Origin: Pseudomonas syringae
GTDB taxonomy: Bacteria; Pseudomonadota; Gammaproteobacteria; Pseudomonadales; Pseudomonadaceae
Reading direction: 5' to 3'
Length of the DNA stretch: 64,000 bases
NCBI RefSeq assembly: GCF_021605415.1
Contig: NZ_WKEQ01000026.1
Span: 1 to 64,000, forward strand
Position 1 is the first letter of the stretch. Each line of letters starts with the position of its first letter. The notes beneath the pieces were generated by a model. The model saw only the letters and a program-made list of their open reading frames with translations, was not told the origin of the DNA and did not search any database. The position numbers were made by a program, and so were the translations under genes. Of the stretch, positions 17,110 to 26,284 are shown in pieces.

Positions 17110-19157
17110 GCGACGAAGCCCAGCGCTGGAAAGAGAAATACCTCAAAAGCATCGAACAACAGGAAAAGCTCGAACGTCGATGGGACGCCCGGCTCGACTT
17201 GCTGCGTCGCGGTCTGGTGCGCAGCACCCTGGCGGCTGAAGGCACCGACAAGGTGGTCGACCAATGCATGAAAGAAATGCGCGACGTAGTGCGCACTGAC
17301 GACATGGACGCCGGCCTCGCAGCCCTGTTGCCGCGTCTGGAAAAAGCCGTGCTCGACTCGGAGCAGCGGCGCGAAACCCGCATCAATCAGGTCAGCACCG
17401 CGCTCACCGCGCTGGTCAGCCAACTGCAAGCCCTGCCGTTGCCCCGAGACGTCAGCCAGCCGCTGAAGAAATTCGCCAAGCAACTGGACAGTCGCGTCAG
17501 CCAGGCGCGAGAAATGCCGCTGCTGCTCAGCGAACTGAGCGGCCTGCAAGGCAGAGCTCTCAGCCAATTGGACGCGCCGACCGAAGCAGAGCGGCCCGGG
17601 TTGTTTCAGCGCCTGTTTGGCCATCGCGACATCGAGGAAGTGCCCGCGCCGCTTGAATTAACGCCCGCTCCTGCACCGCCCCCTATGCCATTGGCGAATT
17701 CGGCGCCAGCTCCAGCGGCCGCCGCAGTTGAAACGGCGGAGGTCGTTGCCGAGGCGTCTTCCAACGCCGCGCAACCGCCAGCGCCGGTGCCTGCAGACGC
17801 TGCCCCAGCCATCGAAATTCCGGCCCCACCTGAACGGCCGCCAGAGCCTGACGTCGTCGCGCCCGTCCCACCAAGCCTTGCTCCAGAGTCCGTTTATGAC
17901 CCGGCGTCAGAGCCCGAACCAGCGTCAGCGGTCGAGCCATTGCTATCCGCGACCAACCCGGACGAGCAGATTGACCCCGGCGATCATCTTGCCCCGCTGA
18001 TTCTCGATAGCCTGCCGTTGCCCGAACCCATCGCCCAGGCACTCGCCGCCATCGATCCGGAGCAGCCAGAGCACGACATTCTCTACGCCCTGCCCGACTC
18101 CCCGGAGCCGTCCTACAGCTCCGTGGCCCAGCACATCGAAGACACGTTGCTCGGCCTGCTGGATGACCTGACCCTGCCCGAGCGTCACCGCCCGCAAGCC
18201 GAGGCCATGCGCGACCGGCTGCAAAGTGGCTTGAACTGGTACGAGCTGCTGCCGATCCTCGACGATCTGGCGACGCTGATGCTGGCCATCACCGACAGCG
18301 GCCAACATGAATTCGAAGTTTATCTAAAGCAACTCAACGAACGCCTCGAAGCATTCCAGAGCAACCTGCAAGCCGCCAGCGCCGGCCACGCCGACAACAG
18401 CTCCGCCGCGCGGGCCATGGACACGCAACTGCGCGAGCAGGTCGATGGCTTGCAAAGCAGCATGCAGGAAGCAGCCGATCTGGACGACCTGAAACAGGTG
18501 CTGGAAAACCACCTTGAAGGCTTGCTTGGCACCATGGATCAGCATCGCCAGCAACGCGATGCCCGGGAAGAGGAAGTGTCGGGGCGCCTCAAGAGTCTCG
18601 CTGAACGCGTGGCGCACATGGAGCAGGAAGCGCTGGGCTATCGCGAGCACCTCGAAGAACAGCGCCAAAAGGCCTTGATCGACCCGCTGACCGGCCTGCC
18701 CAACCGTGCAGCCTGGAGCGAGCGGCTGGAACACGAAATCACACAATGGCAACAGCATGGCAACACCTTGTGCCTGGCAATGCTCGATCTCGACCACTTC
18801 AAGCGGATCAACGACAACTATGGCCATTTGGCTGGCGACAAGGTGTTGAAAATCATTGCCACCGTGTTGCGCAAAAGACTGCGTGGCACTGATTTCATAG
18901 CGCGGTTCGGCGGTGAGGAATTCGTTTTGCTATTGGCCAATACGCCGTTGGCCGTGGGCGCCCGATTGCTGGAAACCCTGCGCGCGGCTATCGAGGCGTG
19001 TCCGTTTCACTTCAAAGGCGAGCGCGTGACGATAACGATTTCGATGGGCCTGACCGCATTCAAGTCCGGGGAACATAGCGATCTGGTGCTGAAAAGAGCC
19101 GATCAGGCGCTGTATCGCGCAAAAAATGGCGGGCGCAATCAAATCGAAATCGACTGA
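17106..19157 (+). CDS. dgcH: GGDEF diguanylate cyclase (DgcH-like)
   Basis: A 683-residue cytoplasmic cyclase making c-di-GMP. The N-terminal ~170 residues are helical or coiled coil. A Pro/Ala/Glu-rich low-complexity linker covers about 180-310. A second helical segment (~340-515) leads to the catalytic domain (~520-683). The active site is GGEEF at 602-606, preceded at the right distance by RGTD, an intact I-site for product inhibition. No transmembrane segment is seen. Position and architecture match PA5487 (DgcH). What the N-terminal region senses is unknown. Confidence 0.9.
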   Translation: MSDEAQRWKEKYLKSIEQQEKLERRWDARLDLLRRGLVRSTLAAEGTDKVVDQCMKEMRDVVRTDDMDAGLAALLPRLEKAVLDSEQRRETRINQVSTALTALVSQLQALPLPRDVSQPLKKFAKQLDSRVSQAREMPLLLSELSGLQGRALSQLDAPTEAERPGLFQRLFGHRDIEEVPAPLELTPAPAPPPMPLANSAPAPAAAAVETAEVVAEASSNAAQPPAPVPADAAPAIEIPAPPERPPEPDVVAPVPPSLAPESVYDPASEPEPASAVEPLLSATNPDEQIDPGDHLAPLILDSLPLPEPIAQALAAIDPEQPEHDILYALPDSPEPSYSSVAQHIEDTLLGLLDDLTLPERHRPQAEAMRDRLQSGLNWYELLPILDDLATLMLAITDSGQHEFEVYLKQLNERLEAFQSNLQAASAGHADNSSAARAMDTQLREQVDGLQSSMQEAADLDDLKQVLENHLEGLLGTMDQHRQQRDAREEEVSGRLKSLAERVAHMEQEALGYREHLEEQRQKALIDPLTGLPNRAAWSERLEHEITQWQQHGNTLCLAMLDLDHFKRINDNYGHLAGDKVLKIIATVLRKRLRGTDFIARFGGEEFVLLLANTPLAVGARLLETLRAAIEACPFHFKGERVTITISMGLTAFKSGEHSDLVLKRADQALYRAKNGGRNQIEID

Positions 19158-19257
19158 TTGCATATGTTCCATTTTGTGTAAATCGGCCTGCCGGGCATCA
19201 TGACGCGGGGCAGTACGTTACACTGTTGCATTACTGTCCTGCGTGTTGCCCTTTGCC

Positions 19258-20040
19258 ATGAAATTTTTCGCCCTCCTCGTCTCATCGTTACTCTTCCTCG
19301 CCGGTTGCGCCAGTGGCCCACGTTTCGACAACAGCCATCCGTCCGTCAATCACGACAGCCGAATCCAGTTCGTGGTCGTGCATTACACCTCCGCATCGCT
19401 TGAGCGTTCGCTGCAACTGCTGACCCATGGCGAAGTCAGCAGTCATTACCTGATCGGCGACGACAAGGGCGCGACTATTTATAAGCTGGTCGACGAGAAC
19501 CGCCGGGCCTGGCACGCCGGGGAAAGCGAATGGCAGGGGCGCACCTGGCTGAACTCCAGCTCCATCGGTATCGAAATCGTCAATCCAGGTTTCAAGGACA
19601 CCCCCACCGGTCGCTTGTGGTATCCCTACAGCGAAGCCCAGATACAGTCGCTGATTGTCCTGCTCAAGGACATCAGCCAGCGCAATGGCATCAGTCCTCG
19701 GCACATCATCGGCCACAGTGACATTGCGCCGCTGCGTAAACTCGATCCAGGCCCGCTGTTCCCTTGGAAGCGTCTGGCCAATGAAGGCCTTGGACTTTGG
19801 CCCAACGAACAAGCCGTCGCGCGCCAGCAAATGCTGTTCAACAACGAACTGCCTGGCATCGGCTGGTTCCAGGCGCAACTGGCGCGCCTCGGTTACGCCA
19901 CGCCGCAGACCGGTGAACTGGATGTGGCGACCCGCCACGTACTCGCGGCCTTCCAGATGCACTACCGCCCTTCCCGCTTCGATGGCACGCCGGATGCGCA
20001 AACGGCGGCGTTGCTGCTGGTGTTGAATCAGACAAAATAA
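19258..20040 (+). CDS. ampDh2: N-acetylmuramoyl-L-alanine amidase, AmpDh2-like lipoprotein
   Basis: A 260-residue amidase of the AmpD/amidase_2 family, which cuts the MurNAc-L-Ala bond in peptidoglycan. The lipobox LAGC puts the acylated Cys at residue 17, so it should act in the periplasm at the outer membrane. Zinc ligands are His42 (VVVHYTS) and the His and Asp of IIGHSDIAPLRKLDPGPLFPW. The last ~65 residues look like a peptidoglycan-binding-1 domain (QLARLGYATPQTGELD). I chose ATG 19258 over the TTG at 19243. It corresponds to PA5485, implicated in cell-wall recycling and AmpC control. Confidence 0.9.
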   Translation: MKFFALLVSSLLFLAGCASGPRFDNSHPSVNHDSRIQFVVVHYTSASLERSLQLLTHGEVSSHYLIGDDKGATIYKLVDENRRAWHAGESEWQGRTWLNSSSIGIEIVNPGFKDTPTGRLWYPYSEAQIQSLIVLLKDISQRNGISPRHIIGHSDIAPLRKLDPGPLFPWKRLANEGLGLWPNEQAVARQQMLFNNELPGIGWFQAQLARLGYATPQTGELDVATRHVLAAFQMHYRPSRFDGTPDAQTAALLLVLNQTK

Positions 20041-20112
20041 TGACGGCCGCCCGACGGTCAGGGCGAAATCGAAATCAGCAGCTATAACTCATTGGTAATT
20101 CTTCGGATATCC

Positions 20113-21729
20113 ATGATGGTTGCTACCCGAGAGACACTGCGCAGCCGGTTCTATCGCCCTTGGTTTCTGGCGACGCTGGCGGCTGTCTTGAGTGCGGCCC
20201 TTCTGGTCACAGGCGGCCTGTTCTTCGCCATGCGTCAGGTTGAACAAACCGAAAGCCAGGAAATGAACGCTCAAGGCGAACGCTTCCTTGCCCGCCTGGA
20301 ACAGTTGTTCGGTCAATTGCGCGAAAGCCTCGACGACCTTGAAGCACAGCCTCTGCGCAGTTGCGACGACGAAATGATCGCGACCTTGCAGCAAGTGACC
20401 TTCAACTATCGCTTCGTCTACGAAGCCGCGTACATGGACGCCTCACGGCTGTGCTCCAACAGGCCACGACAGGAAGGGCTTTCCGCGAACCGGGCGCCGG
20501 ACATCAAAGGCCCGACCTACAGCTATTGGCTGAACACCACCACCGAACCGGATGAAAACCGCGCCGCATTGATGCTCGGGCGCGGCAATTTTCGCGTGGC
20601 GACTTCTCGCGGACATTTGACCGACATGGTCGATCTGTCACCCGGCAGTAGCCTCCTGGTGATTCTTGATCACGGTACGCGAGCCATTCCGGTGCTCGGC
20701 GCCGCTCAGGCATGGCCACCCACAGAGCCTCGTCCGCCGAAAAACACGGACGCGCTGCAAGTCACCCAGAATCGCCTCATCTATCGCATGCCCACTGACA
20801 ATCCGCAGTATCAACTGGTGCTGATCACCCCGCGCACCGGCATGCACATTCCAATGGCGTGGTGGTGGCTTTTGCCCCTCAGCCTGATGGTCGGCGGGTT
20901 TGTCGGATTTCTGGTGCTGCTGCTCGTGCGCCAGCGTCAGTCGCTGGACGCCGAACTGCATGGGGCGATACGCCGTGGCGAGTTGCAGGTGCTGTACCAA
21001 CCGATCTTCGACCTCGACAGCCGTCATTGCGTCGGCGCCGAAGCCCTTCTCCGCTGGCGTCGGCCGGACGGCACCCTGACCAGTCCCGACCTGTTCATCC
21101 CGCTGGCGGAAAACACCGGGCAGATTCGCCAGATGACCGATTTCGTCCTGCAACGCTTGCTTGAACAGTTAGGCCAGTTGTTGCGAGCCAACCCGCATCT
21201 ATACATCTCGGTGAACCTGGCAGCCTGCGATGTGATGGTGCCGCGAATTGGACAGGTCATCGCTCGATTACTTACCTTGCACCGGGTGGCGGCGCGGCAG
21301 ATTGCATTCGAGGTGACCGAGCGGGGATTGATCGACGTGGTGGTGGCCCGAGAGAACCTGCAAGGCTTGCGTGATGTCGGCCATCAAGTGCTGATCGACG
21401 ACTTCGGCACTGGCTATTGCAGCCTCGCCTACCTGCAAACCCTGCCGGTGGATTGCCTGAAAATCGACAAAGCGTTCATCGATGCCCTCGGCCACGACGC
21501 TGCCAGCAGTGGCGTTGCGCCGCACATTATCCACATGGCGCAGGCACTGGATCTGAAGGTGATTGCCGAAGGCATCGAACTCGAATCCCAGGCAGAGTTG
21601 TTGAGCAGTGAAGGGGTCAAGTTCGGGCAGGGCTGGCTGTTCGCCCACGCTCTCAGCGCTGTGCAGTTCATTGAACTGATTACCCGGGGACGACGGCTGG
21701 CCGGACGGCGTCTGGACGACGAAGCCTAA
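20113..21729 (+). CDS. EAL-domain c-di-GMP phosphodiesterase with CSS-type sensor
   Basis: A 538-residue inner-membrane enzyme. One transmembrane segment (~18-40) precedes a periplasmic region of about 200 residues with Cys in LRSCDDE and RLCSNR, like CSS-motif redox sensors. A second transmembrane segment (WWWLLPLSLMVGGFVGFLVLLLV is the region) leads to an EAL domain (~280-535) with EALLRW, the metal-binding DDFGTGYCSL, and KIDKAFID, all consistent with activity. The start is uncertain (ATG 20113 or 20116, TTG 20092). It converges on kinB with a 4-bp overlap of the stop codons. Confidence 0.9.
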   Translation: MMVATRETLRSRFYRPWFLATLAAVLSAALLVTGGLFFAMRQVEQTESQEMNAQGERFLARLEQLFGQLRESLDDLEAQPLRSCDDEMIATLQQVTFNYRFVYEAAYMDASRLCSNRPRQEGLSANRAPDIKGPTYSYWLNTTTEPDENRAALMLGRGNFRVATSRGHLTDMVDLSPGSSLLVILDHGTRAIPVLGAAQAWPPTEPRPPKNTDALQVTQNRLIYRMPTDNPQYQLVLITPRTGMHIPMAWWWLLPLSLMVGGFVGFLVLLLVRQRQSLDAELHGAIRRGELQVLYQPIFDLDSRHCVGAEALLRWRRPDGTLTSPDLFIPLAENTGQIRQMTDFVLQRLLEQLGQLLRANPHLYISVNLAACDVMVPRIGQVIARLLTLHRVAARQIAFEVTERGLIDVVVARENLQGLRDVGHQVLIDDFGTGYCSLAYLQTLPVDCLKIDKAFIDALGHDAASSGVAPHIIHMAQALDLKVIAEGIELESQAELLSSEGVKFGQGWLFAHALSAVQFIELITRGRRLAGRRLDDEA

Positions 21730-23513
21730 ACCGACAGCGCCATGTAGAACTGCGTGCCCTGCCCCGGCCGCGAATAAACACCCATGCGCCCGCCATGCAA
21801 CTGGACGATTTCCTTGCACAGCGCCAGGCCCAGCCCCGCGCCGCCCTTTTTCCTCCCAACCTGGACAAACGGTTCGAAGATCCGCCCCTGCTGACCGTAG
21901 GCAATGCCTTCGCCGTTGTCTTCAACGCTAATGATCACCCGCTCGCCATGTCGCCGCGCCTGCAAACGGATCAAACCGTCACGGGCGGTATGGCGCAAGG
22001 CATTGTCGATCAGGTTATCCAGCACGCGCTCAAGCTGCGGCTTATCCGCCTGCAAGCGCGGCAACGGTTCTTGGACTTCCACGCGAAGATCCACGCCCTT
22101 CTCCGCCGCCGGGCCGGCGAACCGTGCCTGCGCCTGTTCCAGCAGATCTTCAATGGAGCAAGGCGCCAGTGTCAGTTTCTGCAAGCCGCTCTGGTAGCGG
22201 GAGAAGTTAAGTAAGTCGTTGATGAGTTGCATCAGGCGCAGCATTTCTTCATTGACCGTATCGAGCAGATCCGCTTCGCGCGATTCTTCTGGAAAATGCG
22301 TGCGCTCACGGAACAAGCCGAATGCCATGTGCATGCCAGTGACCGGCGTGCGCAGCTCGTGAGAGGCACGCAATACAAACTCGCTGCGAACACGCTCGAA
22401 TGCCCGTTGCTCAGTGACGTCATGCAACACCATCACCGCGCCGAGGATGTGTCCCTGGGTGTGGCTGACCGGTGTCAGGCTGAACGTCAGCACACGTGAT
22501 TCACCGTCGACCTCAATGCTCAGATCTTCCGGCGCACGCTCCAGAGAACCGCCGCGCAGCACCAGCTGCAACTGTGCATCCAGCTCCGGACGCTCAAGCG
22601 CCGTGCCCAGCCCTTGGCCCAGACGTTCGCTGTCCCAGCCCAATTGTCGCTGCGCCACTGGGTTGAGGTGCTCCAGGCGCCCTTCGCGGTCAATCATCAG
22701 CAGGCCGTCGTCAATGCTGTCGAGCACGGCCTGCAAGCGTTGCTGGCCTGCCATGAGTTCGTCGACGTTGGTGGCCTGATGCTCACGCAAGGCCTCGGCC
22801 ATCATGCCGAAGCGCCGGGTCAGCTGATTGATTTCCATCGCCGAGGACACCGGCAAAGTCACTTCGAAACTGCCTTGCCCGATGGTGTCCGCCGCTTTGG
22901 CCAATGCCTCGATCGGCGCGCCGAAACGCCGGGCAATCCCGTGCGCCGTAATGAAACCGATGATCAACACCGCGAGACCGACAAACCCGATCAGGCCGGC
23001 GACCAACAGGGCGCGTGACCGCGCCGCATGTTGCATTGAATTGATGTTGTCCAGCGCATGCTTGTGTTCGGTGATCAGGCCATTGCGCAAAGTGTTGAAG
23101 CGCTCCCTGAGGTTGCTGTCATCGAACGCACTACCCGAACCCTGTGACTCTTCAAAAGCCTGGAGAAACCTCAAATAATCAGCTTTCGCCCGTTCGAATC
23201 CATACGGCCGCCCCTCGTCCTTCTGCTCCTGAGCGATGCCCTCATCAAGCAACGCAAAGTAGTGTTGTCTGGAGGTTTCAAAGGCGACCGGGTCAGGTTT
23301 TTCGGAAAGCATCATGATCAGTTGGTCGCCAAGGGTCTGGCGCAACTTGAGGCCCAGGTCTAGCGTGGCGAAGTTATTGCGGATCAACGCTTCCTGCGTC
23401 CCGGCCATTTGCATCACGCTGACCAGCCCGAGCAGCAGCCCGAGCAATGCCACGGTGATCAACGCCGAAATGCTCAGAAACAACCGAGTCCGCAACTTCA
23501 TCGCCAGTTTCAT
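21726..23513 (-). CDS. kinB: sensor histidine kinase KinB
   Basis: A 595-residue inner-membrane kinase, the partner of AlgB. In order: transmembrane helix (~12-34), periplasmic sensor (~35-165), second helix (~168-190), HAMP, a PAS-like domain (VLDSIDDGLLMIDREGRLEHL), HisKA with the phosphorylated His at 385 (SHELRTP), and the ATPase domain with N box NLIDNALRH and G boxes DNGEGI and GGAGLGLALCKE. The length and His385 equal those I know for P. aeruginosa KinB. In that species KinB controls AlgB and alginate. It starts ten bases after the algB stop. Confidence 0.96.
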   Translation of the reverse strand: MKLAMKLRTRLFLSISALITVALLGLLLGLVSVMQMAGTQEALIRNNFATLDLGLKLRQTLGDQLIMMLSEKPDPVAFETSRQHYFALLDEGIAQEQKDEGRPYGFERAKADYLRFLQAFEESQGSGSAFDDSNLRERFNTLRNGLITEHKHALDNINSMQHAARSRALLVAGLIGFVGLAVLIIGFITAHGIARRFGAPIEALAKAADTIGQGSFEVTLPVSSAMEINQLTRRFGMMAEALREHQATNVDELMAGQQRLQAVLDSIDDGLLMIDREGRLEHLNPVAQRQLGWDSERLGQGLGTALERPELDAQLQLVLRGGSLERAPEDLSIEVDGESRVLTFSLTPVSHTQGHILGAVMVLHDVTEQRAFERVRSEFVLRASHELRTPVTGMHMAFGLFRERTHFPEESREADLLDTVNEEMLRLMQLINDLLNFSRYQSGLQKLTLAPCSIEDLLEQAQARFAGPAAEKGVDLRVEVQEPLPRLQADKPQLERVLDNLIDNALRHTARDGLIRLQARRHGERVIISVEDNGEGIAYGQQGRIFEPFVQVGRKKGGAGLGLALCKEIVQLHGGRMGVYSRPGQGTQFYMALSV

Positions 23514-23523
23514 CAGCGACCAC

Positions 23524-24870
23524 TCACAAGTTGTACTGCTTGCGCTTGCGATACAGCGTGGAAGCATCGATACCCAGCGTCTTGGCCGCTTGATCCAGCG
23601 TGCCGGCGGTCGCCAATACTGCGCCAATGTGCGCCTTTTCCAGTTCATCCAGGCTCAGGGCCGCGCCGACCCGTGGTGCGTTGTTGGCCGGTTGTTCGGC
23701 CATGCCCAAGTGGCTGATTTCGACTTTTTCCTGTGGGCAGATAATGCTCGCCCGCTCGACTACGTTGCGCAGTTCGCGGATGTTGCCCGGCCAGCGATAG
23801 CCGAGCAGCGCCTCCCGCGCCTCGTCGCTGAAACCTCGCGCCGGACGTGCATACTCTTTGACGAAGCGTGCCAGGAACCGGTCAGCCAGGGTCAGGATGT
23901 CTTCCGCCCGCTCGCGCAGCGGTGGCAGGTGCAACGTGATGACGTTCAGGCGATACAACAAGTCTTCGCGGAAGCGGCCGTCGCGCACCATGTCTTCGAG
24001 GTTGAGATTGGTGGCAGCGAGGATGCGCACGTCGGCGCGACGGGTCACCGGATCGCCAACCCGTTCGTATTCCTTGTCTTGAATGAATCGGAGCAACTTT
24101 GGCTGCAACGTCAGCGGAAAATCGCCGATCTCGTCGAGAAACAGCGTGCCACCGTCCGCTTGATTGACGCGACCCAAGGTACTTTCGCTGGCGCCGGTAA
24201 ACGCGCCGCGACTATGACCGAACAACTCGCTTTCCATCAGCTCGGCGGTCAGCGACGGACAGTTAATGGTGACGCAGGATTTTTTCTCGCGCTTGCTCCA
24301 ACCGTGTATCGCCCGCGCCAGCTCGCCTTTACCGGTGCCGGACTCGCCCAGGATCAGGATATTGGCGTCAGTGCTGGCGACCTGGCGCGCCGTCTCCAGC
24401 ACCACTTTCATTGCCGGGCTGTGGGAATCGAGACCGTCCTTCGGTTTGCGGATTTCGCCTTCAAGCGCTTCGAGGCGCGCCGAGAGTCTACGCACTTCAA
24501 GTTGCTTGGCCGTCGCCAGACGCAATTGATCCGGGCTGCACGGCTTGACCAGATAGTCGGCGGCACCAGCCTGGATGGCGTCTACCGCTGTGTCGACCGC
24601 CGAATGGGCGGTGACAATGACCACACGCATCCATGGCGCTTGAATACGCATTTGCGCCAACACATCGAGGCCATTGTCTTCGCCCAGACGCAAGTCAAGG
24701 AAGCACAAGTCGAACACCTGGCGTTGCAGTAGCGCGTCAGCCTGGGCCGCGCTGTTGGCGGTGGCGACGGTATAACCCTCATCTTCCAGGCAGTAGCGGA
24801 AGGTTCGCAGGATGGCGGATTCATCGTCCACCAGCAGAATGCGGCCTTGTTGCTCAGCGGCAGATTCCAT
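23524..24870 (-). CDS. algB: NtrC-type response regulator AlgB
   Basis: A 448-residue sigma54-type activator. The receiver domain (~10-125) has phospho-acceptor Asp59 (FLDLRLGED). The AAA+ domain (~150-380) has Walker A GESGTGKGEL, the sigma54-contacting GAFTGA loop, and Walker B GGTLFLDEIGDFP. The C-terminal Fis-type helix-turn-helix ends AAKTLGIDASTLYRKRKQY. It activates alginate genes in pseudomonads. It is first in algB-kinB and divergent from an operon with a sigma54-type promoter, a natural target. Confidence 0.96.
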   Translation of the reverse strand: MESAAEQQGRILLVDDESAILRTFRYCLEDEGYTVATANSAAQADALLQRQVFDLCFLDLRLGEDNGLDVLAQMRIQAPWMRVVIVTAHSAVDTAVDAIQAGAADYLVKPCSPDQLRLATAKQLEVRRLSARLEALEGEIRKPKDGLDSHSPAMKVVLETARQVASTDANILILGESGTGKGELARAIHGWSKREKKSCVTINCPSLTAELMESELFGHSRGAFTGASESTLGRVNQADGGTLFLDEIGDFPLTLQPKLLRFIQDKEYERVGDPVTRRADVRILAATNLNLEDMVRDGRFREDLLYRLNVITLHLPPLRERAEDILTLADRFLARFVKEYARPARGFSDEAREALLGYRWPGNIRELRNVVERASIICPQEKVEISHLGMAEQPANNAPRVGAALSLDELEKAHIGAVLATAGTLDQAAKTLGIDASTLYRKRKQYNL

Positions 24871-25110
24871 TTTTCCTACGCTCCATAAGTGATTTGTCTT
24901 GGTTTAGTCCCGGAATAATCGGGCAAGTTGCATGGTTCATTCTGATCGATTCCGGCTACAGCAGCATAGCTCTCGCCCCTGCCATCAGCTAATCAATTGA
25001 TTTTCTTGGTTTTAACGAGAAGTCACGACGAGCAGGCGAATGCCTGCCTCCCTTTCTGACATCTACCGCCCGTCAGCAATTCAAAAAGAATGAAATTTCC
25101 TACTCATTTA

Positions 25111-25152
25111 TCGTGCATTACGCACGACGAACAATAGGCCATCGTGCAGGAT
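25111..25152 (+). promoter_or_regulatory. possible upstream activator sites (two TCGTGC repeats, 31 bp apart)
   Basis: TCGTGC-ATTAC-GCACGA is a perfect inverted repeat at 25111-25127. A second TCGTGC begins at 25142, exactly 31 bases (about three helix turns) on, with a degenerate right half. They lie about 95-135 bases upstream of the sigma54-type promoter's expected start, the usual range for enhancer-binding proteins. Which regulator binds is inference; AlgB is the nearest candidate. Confidence 0.45.
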
Positions 25153-25220
25153 GCGTCTTACGACGTTTTTTAAAATTTCATAACCTATTGATTTATAAAC
25201 TATTTTTTAATCGAAAAAGC

Positions 25221-25236
25221 TGGCATGCAGGCTGCA
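25221..25236 (+). promoter_or_regulatory. sigma54 (RpoN)-type promoter
   Basis: TGGCATGCAGGCTGCA has GG and GC separated by ten bases and matches the TGGCAC-N5-TTGCA consensus at all but two positions. It lies about 65 bases upstream of the small-membrane-protein start on the plus strand, in the 430-bp gap between divergent algB and that gene. The rest of the gap is AT-rich and holds an unrelated inverted repeat (GCAGGC-GAAT-GCCTGC at 25032-25047). Confidence 0.75.
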
Positions 25237-25300
25237 ATACCTAGCTCAGCCCGGGCAGATTACATGCTGCCCCAACAAAACAAGCGTGAGGGAACCCAGG

Positions 25301-25588
25301 ATGACTCGCCAACGTGCCGCCCAAATGCGCATCTCGCCATTGCATATCCAGCAAGCGCTGTTTGGCGTGCTTGCGCTGTTAATCACGTTGATCGCCTGTC
25401 AGCAGTATTTGCGCTGGGAGCAGAGCCAACAGCCTGAAGCTGCGCTGATCTCGATGCAGCATTCAACCCAGACCCATTTCAGCGCTGTCAGCAACCGTCA
25501 GGCTGAAAACGCCTCCCTGCGCATGATGGATGTCGACCAGACGCAGCCTATGGATGAAATGCCCCGTCAGGAACGCTGGATTTTTTAA
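25301..25588 (+). CDS. small membrane protein of unknown function
   Basis: A 95-residue protein with one hydrophobic segment (~19-38, QQALFGVLALLITLIACQQ) and a polar C-terminal tail rich in Gln, Met and Asp. I do not recognise the family; by position it resembles PA5482 of PAO1. ATG 25301 has AGGGA eight bases upstream. It is the first gene after the sigma54-type promoter, 64 bases before the DUF1328 gene, so it probably shares that transcript. Confidence 0.7.
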   Translation: MTRQRAAQMRISPLHIQQALFGVLALLITLIACQQYLRWEQSQQPEAALISMQHSTQTHFSAVSNRQAENASLRMMDVDQTQPMDEMPRQERWIF

Positions 25589-25652
25589 CGGACATCGGCT
25601 CCTGAGTCGGTATCACACGCAATACCTCTAAATAGAAGTAAGGAGAATCACC

Positions 25653-25817
25653 ATGTTGAGTTGGGCTATTACATTCCTGATCATTGCCATCATCGCCGCC
25701 GTACTGGGCTTCGGTGGTATCGCGGGCACTGCCACGGGTATCGCCAAGATTCTGTTCGTGGTGTTCCTGGTCATGTTCATCGCTTCCTTCTTCTTTGGCC
25801 GTCGCGGCCGAGGTTGA
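25653..25817 (+). CDS. DUF1328 (YtjA-like) small membrane protein
   Basis: A 54-residue, two-helix inner-membrane protein starting MLSWAITFLIIAIIAAVLG with a Gly-rich turn (GFGGIAGTATGIAK) and a C-terminal FFFGRRGRG. This is the DUF1328/YtjA family, whose function is unknown and which often appears in envelope-stress operons. A strong AAGGAG stands eight bases before the ATG. The next gene starts two bases after its stop. Confidence 0.85.
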   Translation: MLSWAITFLIIAIIAAVLGFGGIAGTATGIAKILFVVFLVMFIASFFFGRRGRG

Positions 25818-25819
25818 CC

Positions 25820-26284
25820 ATGATCGCGTTCAAGACACTGGCAGCCGCCCTGCTTCTGGGCGGTAGTGCCATGGCGATGGCGGCCAATGACGGTCAGACA
25901 CGGGTCAATGAGCTGCTCAATGCCGACCCGCAGTACAGGGAAACCTGGCAGGGCGTGGTGAAGAAAGAAGAACGTCTACCGGAATGGGTGATGAACCTGT
26001 CCGGTGCGCCGGATCAGCAGATGCATGCGGTCACGGAAGACGGCGACGAGTATCTGGTCGGCCCGCTGTGTGAAACGCAGGAAACGTGTCTCAACCATCG
26101 CTTGATTGTCGCCTTCAGCTTCGACAAGAAAGACGCGTACGCCATGCTGGTGGACGTGCCGGAAGGATTACCGGCCGACAAGTCGCCGACGCGACACGCC
26201 ACCTACCGGTTCCTCGGCAAGCCCGATCAGGGCATGCAGGATCTGTTGATGGAAACGCTGAAAAAAGATCCAAAGTGGTACTGA
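25820..26284 (+). CDS. Ivy-family inhibitor of vertebrate lysozyme
   Basis: A 154-residue exported protein with a signal peptide ending near residue 22 (AMAMA/AND). The Ivy hallmark is a disulfide loop, Cys84 to Cys90 followed by His93 (GPLCETQETCLNH), which plugs the lysozyme active site in the E. coli protein. Length matches Ivy. By position it corresponds to PA5481, the second Ivy-type protein of P. aeruginosa. Besides host lysozyme it could restrain endogenous lytic transglycosylases; a cell-wall amidase gene lies nearby. Confidence 0.85.
   Translation: MIAFKTLAAALLLGGSAMAMAANDGQTRVNELLNADPQYRETWQGVVKKEERLPEWVMNLSGAPDQQMHAVTEDGDEYLVGPLCETQETCLNHRLIVAFSFDKKDAYAMLVDVPEGLPADKSPTRHATYRFLGKPDQGMQDLLMETLKKDPKWY

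Noticed and set aside
25032..25047. GCAGGC-GAAT-GCCTGC inverted repeat as an algB operator
   Set aside because: The arms are only six bases, no -10/-35 is visible beside it, and I have no independent sign that it is a binding site.
24871..25300. An additional small gene between algB and the small membrane protein
   Set aside because: Only short frames without ribosome sites are present; the segment is better explained as a regulatory region.
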